From contig JAJTCJ010000022.1 in assembly GCA_021323165.1 (NCBI GenBank), positions 1 through 64,000 on the forward strand: a stretch of DNA of 64,000 nucleotides, given 5' to 3'. The notes beneath the pieces are model-generated. The model was not told where the DNA came from. It did not search any database and saw nothing but the letters and a program-made list of their open reading frames with translations. Positions 52,301-59,602 of the stretch are shown piece by piece. The first letter of the stretch is position 1. Each line of letters opens with the position of its first letter. This stretch comes from Bacteroidota bacterium. Lineage in GTDB: Bacteria; Bacteroidota; Bacteroidia; 2-12-FULL-35-15. The translations under genes were made by a program, and so were the position numbers.

Positions 52301-52345
52301 CAAAGGTGAAGTGATAAAAACCATTTAACGGTTACATTTGTTACA
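52301..52345 (-). promoter_or_regulatory. Crp/Fnr-type operator and promoter of the TSUP gene
   Basis: Minus strand: dyad TGTAACAAATGTAACC (52345-52330), GTTAA, 16 bases, then CACCTTTG (52308-52301). The -7 box is one base off consensus. Spacing is identical to the other two sites. Confidence 0.72.
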
Positions 52346-52488
52346 ATTCAATTATTTGTAAAAGGAGTTGTTAATTGTATAAATGATCATTAGTTTTTAA
52401 GTCCAGTCAAAAGTTCAATAACAATAGGTTGTTTAATGTTTAAATCCTGGTTTTGCACTTTTACTTTTCAAGAGCTATTGATTTACTT

Positions 52489-52845
52489 TTATTTGTTAAC
52501 CAATTCCACAAATTTTACCTGGAAGGATAAAAATCTTGGCTCTGGTGCATGCATAAGAATTAGAGGAACAGAGATCGCAAATAAACAACCAATAACAAGC
52601 AGATTTTTTCTGCCAACTTAATTTGTTAACGAACCGGTAAAATAGTTAGTGACAGCTTTAATAATTCCAAAAACAACAATGAAAGAAAGGATAGCTGTTT
52701 TGGCTGCAATATGAAATTCCGATTCAGCTATCTTTGGAAGTATTGACCTCTCAAGTCCTACCATGCCACCCACAAAGGCATTGTTGATTACAAGCAAGGT
52801 AAACTGCTTCCAATTTTCTTTAAGACCAGGATTTATATTATCCAT
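52489..52845 (-). pseudogene. MFS transporter remnant (N-terminal part, in-frame stop, truncated)
   Basis: From the Met at 52845 the frame encodes a typical MFS start (FTLLVINNAFVGGMVGLERSILP ... FHIAAKTAILSFIVVFGIIKAVTNYFTGSLTN). A TAA at about 52618 interrupts it, and the same frame goes on with VGRKNLLVIGCLFAISVPLILMHAPEP. That is the expected MFS loop and second helix pair, so the stop is a point mutation of a sense codon. Homology ends soon after, and the frame stops at 52489, leaving only about 115 of about 400 residues. It is clearly not functional as a transporter. Confidence 0.75.
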
Positions 52846-52893
52846 TGAAAATATTTCTAACGTAAAATTACCTTCAATAGGAATCAAACCACT

Positions 52894-53007
52894 TTACATA
52901 TGATAAGAAACTACTTTTGCCCTGATACGATTTAGGCTCACAGGAGTAATACCGAGATAAGATGCGATGTATTTTAAAAGGACTCGTTTAAGCACAGCCG
53001 GTTCCTC
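52894..53007 (-). pseudogene. C-terminal remnant of a second Crp/Fnr-family regulator
   Basis: Not in the ORF track. The minus-strand frame EEPAVLKRVLLKYIASYLGITPVSLNRIRAK matches the recognition-helix end of a Crp/Fnr protein (typically 'LKYIASYLGITPETLSRIR'). It is preceded by stop codons (TAG TAA), and no upstream sensor domain is present. It lies directly upstream of the MFS remnant, so regulator and transporter probably decayed together. Confidence 0.7.
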
Positions 53008-53083
53008 TTACTAAGATTTCGTCAGCAGTGTGACAAGAAAAAACAGGGCATTTGAACCTCTGAGATGAACTTTATAATTACAG

Positions 53084-53108
53084 AAATCGCCCTAACCAAG
53101 GGCGATTT
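53084..53108 (-). terminator. Second hairpin downstream of tRNA-Ser
   Basis: AAATCGCCCT/AGGGCGATTT, a 10-bp stem. It could back up the stronger terminator next to the tRNA. Confidence 0.55.
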
Positions 53109-53120
53109 TGCTTTAATAAA

Positions 53121-53158
53121 AAAGGGACTTAGTTCACTTTTTGAGCCTAAGTCCCTTT
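53121..53158 (-). terminator. Terminator of tRNA-Ser
   Basis: AAAGGGACTTAG/CTAAGTCCCTTT, a 12-bp perfect stem, starts five bases past the tRNA 3' end and on the minus strand is followed by TTTATT. Confidence 0.8.
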
Positions 53159-53162
53159 CAGC

Positions 53163-53248
53163 GGAGAGGGCGGGATTCGAACCCGCGATACCCTTGCGAG
53201 TATACAAACTTTCCAGGCTTGCTCGTTCGGCCACTCTGACACCTCTCC
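53163..53248 (-). tRNA. tRNA-Ser (anticodon GGA)
   Basis: The reverse strand folds as an 86-base class II tRNA: acceptor stem GGAGAGG/CCTCTCC, D arm, anticodon stem CAAGC/GTTTG around CTGGAAA (anticodon GGA), a long variable arm TATACTCGCAAGGGTATC, and T arm GCGGGTTCGAATCCCGC. The 3' CCA is not encoded. It reads UCC/UCU serine codons. Confidence 0.95.
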
Positions 53249-53272
53249 GTGTAAATAATATCCTCGCGCGTG

Positions 53273-53351
53273 CGGGCTCATTTCGTCTAAAATTCAACAC
53301 AAACTTTCTCCCGCACGTGCGGGACTCGTTCGGCCACTCTGACACCTCTCC
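53273..53351 (-). pseudogene. Broken tandem copy of tRNA-Ser split by a palindrome
   Basis: The first 27 bases of the tRNA (53222-53248) recur exactly at 53325-53351. On the minus strand the copy then runs into the 16-base perfect palindrome TCCCGCACGTGCGGGA (53309-53324) where the real tRNA has CAAGCCTG. It resumes with GAAAGTTTGT, the 3' side of the anticodon arm, and then diverges. It cannot make a working tRNA. Confidence 0.65.
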
Positions 53352-53546
53352 GGAATCGGGATGCAAATGTAACAATTTTTTACGTTTACTTAAAGGAAAT
53401 CTTAGCTATTCCAGACTCTTAACGCAGTTAGATTAAGATCCTATGAAAATAGCCAACCTCTCATAAGTTTGGAAAAGTGTGAATAATGCAAGTAAATTTA
53501 AAAGTAATATAACTTTCAATGGGTGTTGCAGAGCCATCTTTGCACC

Positions 53547-55520
53547 ATGAAAAAATCATTTTTACTTTTTGCCTTAATGATAAATATTACTGCTGTTTCT
53601 GCTCAGAACACTAAAAGCTTTAACGATAAATTCAATCGTGCAAAGGAAGTTTACGCAGCCGGAGATTATTTTGAAGCCCTTCCGATCTACTTGGAATTAT
53701 ACCGATCCGACACTAATAACGCTAACATAAATTTCCTGGTTGGTCAATCTTATCTGAAAGCCAGAGGTGGAAAAGCAAGAGCAATTCCTTATCTTGAAAA
53801 AGCCTCCAAATCTGTTTCACCAGAATATCACGAAGGATACTCTGAAGAGAGAAGAGCTCCGATCCTTACATATAAATTACTGGCCGATGCTCAGCATCAG
53901 CACTCAGAATTCGATAAAGCAATCCTGACTTATGGCTTGTATAAGGACGCAATGAAAGCAAACAGAAAAAAAGATAAAGAAAATCTGAAAGATGCTGACC
54001 GCAAAATTGTAATGTGTCAGACAGCAAATGTTTTAAAAGCCACTCCCGTGAAAATAAAAATTGAGAACATGGGTAAAGCGCTTAATTCACCTTATGGAGA
54101 TTACTCTCCGGTGTTATCAGCGGACCAAACAACAATGATTTTTACTTCGAGAAGGAAAGAAAGTACCGGTGGAGAAACATATGATGGAGGCAGATTTTTT
54201 GAGGATATTTATATTTCAAATTATAAATCAGGTGAATGGTCAGTAGCCGAAAATATTGGAAAGCCAATTAATACTAATGAAAATGAAGCTTCGGTAGGAG
54301 TATCTCCTGATGGCCAGCAGATCCTTGTTTATAAAGATGATAATGGTGACGGTAATATCTATTCAACCACATTGGATGGAGATGTATGGTCAGAACCGGT
54401 GAAGCTTAATTCAAATATTAATAGCTCTCATTGGGAACCAAGCGCTTTTATTTCAGCGGATGGATTTACATTGTATTTTTCCAGTAATCGTCCGGGAGGC
54501 TTTGGCGGCCGCGATCTTTACATAAGTGAAAAAACAGATAAAGGTGAATGGGGTAAAGCAGTTAATATGGGCGCGGTGATTAATTCTCCATACGATGAGG
54601 ATGCACCTTTTATACATCCTGATGGCATAACATTATTCTACAGTTCTAACGGACATACAACCATGGGTGGTTTTGACATTTTCTACAGCTCGTTATCTGA
54701 TGAAGGTAAATGGTTAGCGCCTGTGAATGTCGGTTTTCCTGTTAATTCACCTGAGGATGATATATTTTATGTTGTATCGCCTGATAAGACAAAAGCTTAC
54801 TATTCTTCATTTAAAGAAGGCGGCTTAGGAGAAAAAGATAATTACGTAATCACATTTTTGGATCAGAAACAGGCGCCTTTAACAATGCTGAAAGGTGTTG
54901 TTAATGATTCAGATGGAAAAGTTCCAAAAGGTATTGAGATCACTGTTACAAATAACGAAACTGGAAAAATTGTTGGTGTATATAAACCAAACAGCAAGAC
55001 GGGTCAATATTTATTCATTCTTACACCGGGAAAAAATTATAATATCTCTTATGATGCTGATGGGTATTTATTCTATTCTGAAAACAGACAGATTCCGAAA
55101 AAAACAAATTATTATGAAGTAAATAAAACAATTCAATTACCGCCAATTGTGGTTGGTGCTAAGATGGTGCTTAATAATATATTCTTTGATTTTGATAAAG
55201 CAACGCTTCGTCAGACTTCAAATGTAGAGTTGAATAATATCATGCGTTTCATGAATAAGTATCCAAAGGTAGTGGTTGAAATTTCCGGCTATACCGATTC
55301 GAAAGGTGCTGCTGATTACAACTTAAAGCTTTCTAAAGAACGTGCTGCCGCTGTGATAAATTATTTAATTGCAAAAGGAATTGCAAAAGAAAGAATGACT
55401 GCAATGGGATATGGAGAGTCTTCTCCTGACGCCCCTAATATGACCTCAGAAGGAGATGATAATCCTGAAGGACGTCAGCTTAACCGGAGAGTTGAATTGA
55501 AGATCATCGATATTAAATAA
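53547..55520 (+). CDS. PorE-like T9SS-associated lipid/peptidoglycan-linked protein (TPR, PD40, carboxypeptidase-like, OmpA)
   Basis: I start at 53547 (MKKSFLLFALMINITAVSAQ), which gives a clean signal peptide. The 657-aa protein has TPR-like helices (about 25-130), PD40/WD40-like propeller repeats (about 170-430, for example SSNRPGGFGGRDLYIS and SPDGQQILVYKDDNGDGNIY), a carboxypeptidase-regulatory-like domain (about 450-530), and an OmpA C-terminal domain (FFDFDKATLRQTS, EISGYTDSKGAADYNLKLSKERAAAV, RQLNRRVELKI). This order is that of PorE, a peptidoglycan-linked T9SS component. Related proteins of the same layout are common in Bacteroidota and several copies per genome are usual, so a T9SS role is plausible but not certain. 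Confidence 0.87.
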   Translation: MKKSFLLFALMINITAVSAQNTKSFNDKFNRAKEVYAAGDYFEALPIYLELYRSDTNNANINFLVGQSYLKARGGKARAIPYLEKASKSVSPEYHEGYSEERRAPILTYKLLADAQHQHSEFDKAILTYGLYKDAMKANRKKDKENLKDADRKIVMCQTANVLKATPVKIKIENMGKALNSPYGDYSPVLSADQTTMIFTSRRKESTGGETYDGGRFFEDIYISNYKSGEWSVAENIGKPINTNENEASVGVSPDGQQILVYKDDNGDGNIYSTTLDGDVWSEPVKLNSNINSSHWEPSAFISADGFTLYFSSNRPGGFGGRDLYISEKTDKGEWGKAVNMGAVINSPYDEDAPFIHPDGITLFYSSNGHTTMGGFDIFYSSLSDEGKWLAPVNVGFPVNSPEDDIFYVVSPDKTKAYYSSFKEGGLGEKDNYVITFLDQKQAPLTMLKGVVNDSDGKVPKGIEITVTNNETGKIVGVYKPNSKTGQYLFILTPGKNYNISYDADGYLFYSENRQIPKKTNYYEVNKTIQLPPIVVGAKMVLNNIFFDFDKATLRQTSNVELNNIMRFMNKYPKVVVEISGYTDSKGAADYNLKLSKERAAAVINYLIAKGIAKERMTAMGYGESSPDAPNMTSEGDDNPEGRQLNRRVELKIIDIK

Positions 55521-55541
55521 TTTTTTGAATTATAAAAATGG

Positions 55542-55570
55542 AGTCCGGGCTATATGTCCGGACTTTCTTT
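55542..55570 (+). terminator. Terminator of the PorE-like gene
   Basis: AGTCCGG/CCGGACT stem followed by TTCTTTTTT, about 20 bases past the stop codon. Confidence 0.82.
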
Positions 55571-55605
55571 TTTAACTGAAAAAATTTCAGCGGTCCTTGA
55601 AAAAT

Positions 55606-55659
55606 TGTCGCATTTTGACAGAAAAAATTAGTTAAAAGATGATTGGCAAAAAACTTGAA
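55606..55659 (+). promoter_or_regulatory. Possible sigma-54-type promoter with upstream dyad for the Hsp20 gene
   Basis: TTGGCAAAAAACTTGA (55643-55658) has GG and GA separated by 10 bases; the sigma-54 consensus is GG-N10-GC. An inverted repeat TGTC-N7-GACA (55606-55620) lies upstream. No TAnnTTTG box is obvious before the gene. Confidence 0.35.
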
Positions 55660-55710
55660 AGAGGGTTAATAAATTTATTGTTTAACTAATTATATAGGAG
55701 GAAACAAGCC

Positions 55711-56125
55711 ATGACACTCACAAAATGGAAAAAGCCCTCTAACGGGCATGAAAATGAATCACCGGTTAGGTATTCAAATCCTTTAGGAAATATCTGCTGT
55801 TCCAGCAGTAAACGTTTCAGAAACGGATGATGAATTTAATGTAGAACTTTCTGCTCCGGGGTTTAAAAAAGATGACTTTAAGATCGAATGTGATAATCAA
55901 ATGTTGACTATCTCAGGAGAGCATAAAATGGAAAATGAAAGTAAAGAAAAGACTTTCACCAGAAGAGAGTTTAATTATGGTTCATTCCGTAGAACATTTA
56001 CTTTGCCTGAAACAGTAAATGATGATAAAATAGATGCCAAATATGAAGATGGTATCTTAAAGATCCATTTACCTAAAAAGGAAGAGGCGAAAGCCAAACC
56101 TCCGAAAGAAATTAAGATATCGTAA
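55711..56125 (+). pseudogene. Hsp20 small heat-shock protein gene with a frameshift near the N-terminus
   Basis: A strong Shine-Dalgarno-like AGGAGG precedes ATG at 55711, which starts MTLTKWKKPSNGHENESPVRYSNPLG, a recognisable sHSP N-terminus. The frame then meets TGA stops at about 55828. One frame over the alpha-crystallin domain begins with ISAVPAVNVSETDDEFNVELSAPGFKKDDF and continues to a normal end at 56125 (YEDGILKIHLPKKEE ... PPKEIKIS). One extra base (or two missing) near 55785-55795 explains this. The track lists only the end (55901-56125). The N-terminal arm is also shorter than usual. It is either a real pseudogene, a recoded gene or a sequencing error. Confidence 0.75.
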
Positions 56126-56130
56126 TAAAA

Positions 56131-56160
56131 AAAGATCCCGCATTAGGCGGGATCTTTTTT
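56131..56160. terminator. Bidirectional terminator between Hsp20 and catalase genes
   Basis: AAAGATCCCGC/GCGGGATCTTT with an ATTAG loop and A/T runs on both sides, between convergent genes. Confidence 0.88.
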
Positions 56161-58322
56161 TATGCAGGAACTTTTCTCATTGTTTCTCTTTCCCAGAAAC
56201 GATGTTTAGCAATGGCCTTTATAAAATCCTTAGATAATTTTCCCGGATTATTCTCTCCGGTTATCACTCCTTCCTCTATATCATCATTGGGATTCTGGCC
56301 GATATAGGTTGCTTCTATAACATCAGCACCTTCCCCATCGGCACATATCGCTTTACAATGTTTATAAGTCTCATTTATAAAATGTATTGCATCCGGTTCT
56401 TCGATCAGGGCTGCAGCACTTTTTGCTCCTGCCGGGATAAATACTGCATCAAAAACTACCGAAGCAGCAATTTGAAATGTTTCATCAATTGCTATACTTT
56501 TTCCGGAAGCACTTTTTATCATTCCCAGTGCAGGTGCAATTATTTTCACCATTGCTCCTTGAGTTTCCAGGGCTTTCTTCATATTAATCAGGGAAGTTTC
56601 TTCTACCCCATTCGCAGCGAGTATCGCGATCTTCCTTGTTTTAATAGAATTTTTATTTGTGTTTGCCATGCTCAGTGCAGCAGATGCTTCTATTGATGAT
56701 CTTACCTTTTTAGGTTGGTAATCTTTTGGGTCAGAATCAGCAGGAAAGCTATGATTCATCGGCATCTCAGGTTTGCCTGCTGTCAGCCCAAGACTTGCAG
56801 CTACTGTATTAGCCAGCACCTTATCAACCTGTGTCAGAAGGTTTATCATACGCTGACGAATGGCAGGTGTCTGAACTTTTGATAATTCAAACCGTAATGC
56901 GTTAGTGATATGAATTTTTTCCGGTTCACTCTGACTGTTATAAAATAAGGTTGCCTGTCCGAAATGATCAGTGAAGCTTTTACTTCTTGAACGTATTTTT
57001 TTTGCGTCAATTCTTTCCAGAAAAGATGTAAATCCAAAATTTTTCATCATTGCCTGAAAAGGGCATCCTCCGCTCAAACTGTTAGGCTCATAGCTTGTTT
57101 GTCCTTTATTAATTGTTTGACGCATATGTCCGTCACGCTGATTGTTATGAACATCAACCACCGGTCTGTTGATCGGTATCTCGTGAAAGTTCGGACTTCC
57201 GAGTCTTGAAAGCTGAGTGTCGGTATAGGAAAATAATCTGCCTTGCAATAAGGGGTCATTTGTAAAATCAATACCCGGAACAAGATGTCCCGGATGAAAT
57301 GCGATCTGTTCAGTTTCTGCAAAGAAGTTATCAGGATTGCGGTTGAGGGTCATCTTTCCGATAATCTGAACCGGTACTAATTCTTCCGGAATTAATTTTG
57401 TAGGATCAAGAAGATCGAAATCAAATTTATGTTCATCTTTGTCATCTATCAGTTGAACGCCAAGTTCGTATTCAGGGAAGTTGCCGGTTTCAATAGCTTC
57501 CCAAAGATCTCGTCTGTGAAAATCCGGGTCTTTCCCTGAAATATTCTGAGCTTCATCCCAGGCAACCGAATGCACGCCCAAAACAGGCTTCCAGTGAAAT
57601 TTTACAAAATGTGATTTATCGTTTTCGTTCACAAAACGAAATGTGTGGACCCCGAATCCTTCCATCATTCGATAACTGCGGGGAATTGCTCTGTCACTCA
57701 TAAGCCACATGATCATATGCATCGATTCAGGAACAAGAGAAATAAAATCCCAGAAAGTGTCATGAGCTGATGAAGCCTGTGGTATTTCATTATTCGGTTC
57801 AGGTTTCACTGCATGTACCAGATCAGGAAATTTCATTGCGTCCTGAATAAAGAAAACCGGCATGTTGTTTCCAACAAGATCGTAATTTCCGTTTTGAGTA
57901 TAGAACTTTACAGAGAACCCGCGTACATCCCTTGCCAGATCTGTAGACCCACGTGAACCTGCCACTGTTGAAAATCTTACAAACACAGGAGTTTTTACTT
58001 TAGTGTCGTTGAGAAAACCTGCTTTCGTGTATTTGCCCATAGGCTTATATAATTCAAAAAAACCATGAGCACCTGAACCTCTTGCATGTACAATTCTTTC
58101 AGGGATCCGTTCGTGATCAAAATGAGTGATCTTCTCACGCATTATAAAATCTTCAAGTAGAGAGGGTCCGCGATCACCGGCTTTTAAGGTGTTCTGGTTG
58201 TCATTGATCCTTACACCATGATTTGTGGTCAGGAATTCCCCTTCATTATTTTCAGTAAACTGCTGAAGTTCATTGATCTTTTGAGAATCATTCTTAACGT
58301 TTTTACCTTTGTTTTTGGCCAT
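56160..58322 (-). CDS. katE: Large-subunit catalase, HPII type
   Basis: The 720-aa protein is a clade 2 large catalase converting hydrogen peroxide to water and oxygen. Visible are the distal His block RIVHARGSGAHGFFE, the Asn block LVGNNMPVFFIQD, the heme-ligand Tyr block RLFSYTDTQLSRLG, and a C-terminal DJ-1/PfpI-like domain (about 565-690, KIAILAANGVEETSL) found only in large catalases. There is no signal peptide, so it is cytosolic. The N-terminal arm (about 1-45) is hydrophilic and Lys-rich. It converges on the Hsp20 gene. Confidence 0.96.
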   Translation of the reverse strand: MAKNKGKNVKNDSQKINELQQFTENNEGEFLTTNHGVRINDNQNTLKAGDRGPSLLEDFIMREKITHFDHERIPERIVHARGSGAHGFFELYKPMGKYTKAGFLNDTKVKTPVFVRFSTVAGSRGSTDLARDVRGFSVKFYTQNGNYDLVGNNMPVFFIQDAMKFPDLVHAVKPEPNNEIPQASSAHDTFWDFISLVPESMHMIMWLMSDRAIPRSYRMMEGFGVHTFRFVNENDKSHFVKFHWKPVLGVHSVAWDEAQNISGKDPDFHRRDLWEAIETGNFPEYELGVQLIDDKDEHKFDFDLLDPTKLIPEELVPVQIIGKMTLNRNPDNFFAETEQIAFHPGHLVPGIDFTNDPLLQGRLFSYTDTQLSRLGSPNFHEIPINRPVVDVHNNQRDGHMRQTINKGQTSYEPNSLSGGCPFQAMMKNFGFTSFLERIDAKKIRSRSKSFTDHFGQATLFYNSQSEPEKIHITNALRFELSKVQTPAIRQRMINLLTQVDKVLANTVAASLGLTAGKPEMPMNHSFPADSDPKDYQPKKVRSSIEASAALSMANTNKNSIKTRKIAILAANGVEETSLINMKKALETQGAMVKIIAPALGMIKSASGKSIAIDETFQIAASVVFDAVFIPAGAKSAAALIEEPDAIHFINETYKHCKAICADGEGADVIEATYIGQNPNDDIEEGVITGENNPGKLSKDFIKAIAKHRFWERETMRKVPA

Positions 58323-58541
58323 TGCTGAGATTTTTAAGTGTTAATTGATCCCTTTCATTTTAGAATGGAACGAGTATTTTGACACTAAATATTAATGCCA
58401 ACAAGAAATAGAATCAGTTAGAGAAACTTAAGGAAAGTATTCTCAGAGAGTTAGTGAATTTGTTTAGAAGCAGATTCGAGTATTATTCTCGTTACGTGTT
58501 TTTCGATCTTCAGATTAAACAAATAAATATTCAGGATCGTT

Positions 58542-58563
58542 ATCCCGTGCTTCGACACGGGAT
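58542..58563. terminator. Hairpin downstream of the CPBP protease gene
   Basis: ATCCCGTG/CACGGGAT, an 8-bp stem with CTTCGA loop. It lacks a T run on the minus strand, so its role as terminator is uncertain. The 58323-58541 stretch shows no other gene. Confidence 0.45.
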
Positions 58564-58589
58564 CTTTATTAATGATTGCGGAATTCATT

Positions 58590-59492
58590 TCAATTATCGG
58601 TGGATCCTAAAGTGATCGTCTGATTTCTCTTTTCTATTCTATAAACCAGGAAAATACTCACAAGCACAAATACAGCACTTACCGCAACGTAAATTAATTC
58701 ACTTTCATGTATTCCAACTTTATCCACATCAACGGAAATAACTCCGCGATTTGAAAGCCATACTAAAAAAACGGCCATTCCGTTATTTAAGAAGTGTGCT
58801 AAGATTCCCGGCCATAAAGATCCGCTCCAAAGGAATAAATATCCAAGGTAAACTCCCATGAGCATTCGCGGTACAAAACCAAAGAACTGCATGTGAAAAG
58901 CGCTGAAGATAATTGCTCCGAACCATACTCCTAAATGTCGGTTCCTGAAACACTCTATAGATACTTTTTGAAGAACGCCTCTGAAAAATATCTCTTCACT
59001 TAATGCTGCCATAAATGCAATTACAAACAAATTAAGGATCAGATCTCCGATCGAAGTTCCTTTTGTAAAAGCTTCGGTTAGTTCAGCAGCTTTGGCTTCA
59101 CTGCTTTTCATCCATGTTTCAATTCCCGCAAATGCTTCAGGAAGATGCATGTGCTGATTCATCTCTGCTAACCAATTGATCAATGGCATTGCTAATAGAA
59201 TTCCCATTCCTGCAAGTATCATCGTCAGCGCTGAAGGTCTTCTGCTTAATCCCAGATAATGGATCTTTGATTTCGTCCAGAATATCGAAATTAAAACTGC
59301 GGGTAAAATAAATATGAATATAACAAACACAGCCTGCAGAAGTTTCAAAACAATAACAAGATTAGGATTGTCGTAATTCATCCCCGCATCAGCATCACCT
59401 CCGAAAATTGTGAGTATTGCAATGAACAGTAATATGCCTAATAAGGCCGACAACTTTAGCCATGAATGTCTTTCTTGTTCTGGGTTTTGCAT
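58590..59492 (-). CDS. CPBP-family intramembrane metalloprotease (CAAX protease-like)
   Basis: The 300-aa protein has eight predicted TM helices and the CPBP motifs EEIFFRG (Glu-Glu-x3-Arg), FSAFHMQFFGFVPRMLMGVYLGYL and GILAHFLNN. Family members act as membrane proteases related to Rce1 or in bacteriocin immunity; bacterial substrates are mostly unknown. It is the usual Bacteroidota type found near dusB, which is transcribed divergently here. Confidence 0.88.
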   Translation of the reverse strand: MQNPEQERHSWLKLSALLGILLFIAILTIFGGDADAGMNYDNPNLVIVLKLLQAVFVIFIFILPAVLISIFWTKSKIHYLGLSRRPSALTMILAGMGILLAMPLINWLAEMNQHMHLPEAFAGIETWMKSSEAKAAELTEAFTKGTSIGDLILNLFVIAFMAALSEEIFFRGVLQKVSIECFRNRHLGVWFGAIIFSAFHMQFFGFVPRMLMGVYLGYLFLWSGSLWPGILAHFLNNGMAVFLVWLSNRGVISVDVDKVGIHESELIYVAVSAVFVLVSIFLVYRIEKRNQTITLGSTDN

Positions 59493-59602
59493 GTTTTTCT
59501 GTGATTTTTTGGTATCTTTGTAATCTGAAAGATCACGAATTTACGAATCTTTAGGATTAAAAAAATTCTTTGCGACTTTGCACCTTCGTGGTAAAATAAC
59601 AA

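Noticed and set aside
52436-52621. 61-aa plus-strand ORF
   Set aside because: It is the shadow of the decayed MFS transporter on the minus strand, which gives a recognisable protein.
53222-53351. Classical island attachment site (att) at tRNA-Ser
   Set aside because: The duplicated part is the tRNA 5' end, no integrase gene is present, and no matching copy is seen near 41-43 kb.
53065-53436. 123-aa plus-strand ORF and 117-aa minus-strand ORF (53022-53375) over the tRNA-Ser region
   Set aside because: Both run across tRNA-Ser, its terminator and the broken tRNA copy; no protein signal, and the tRNA explains the sequence.
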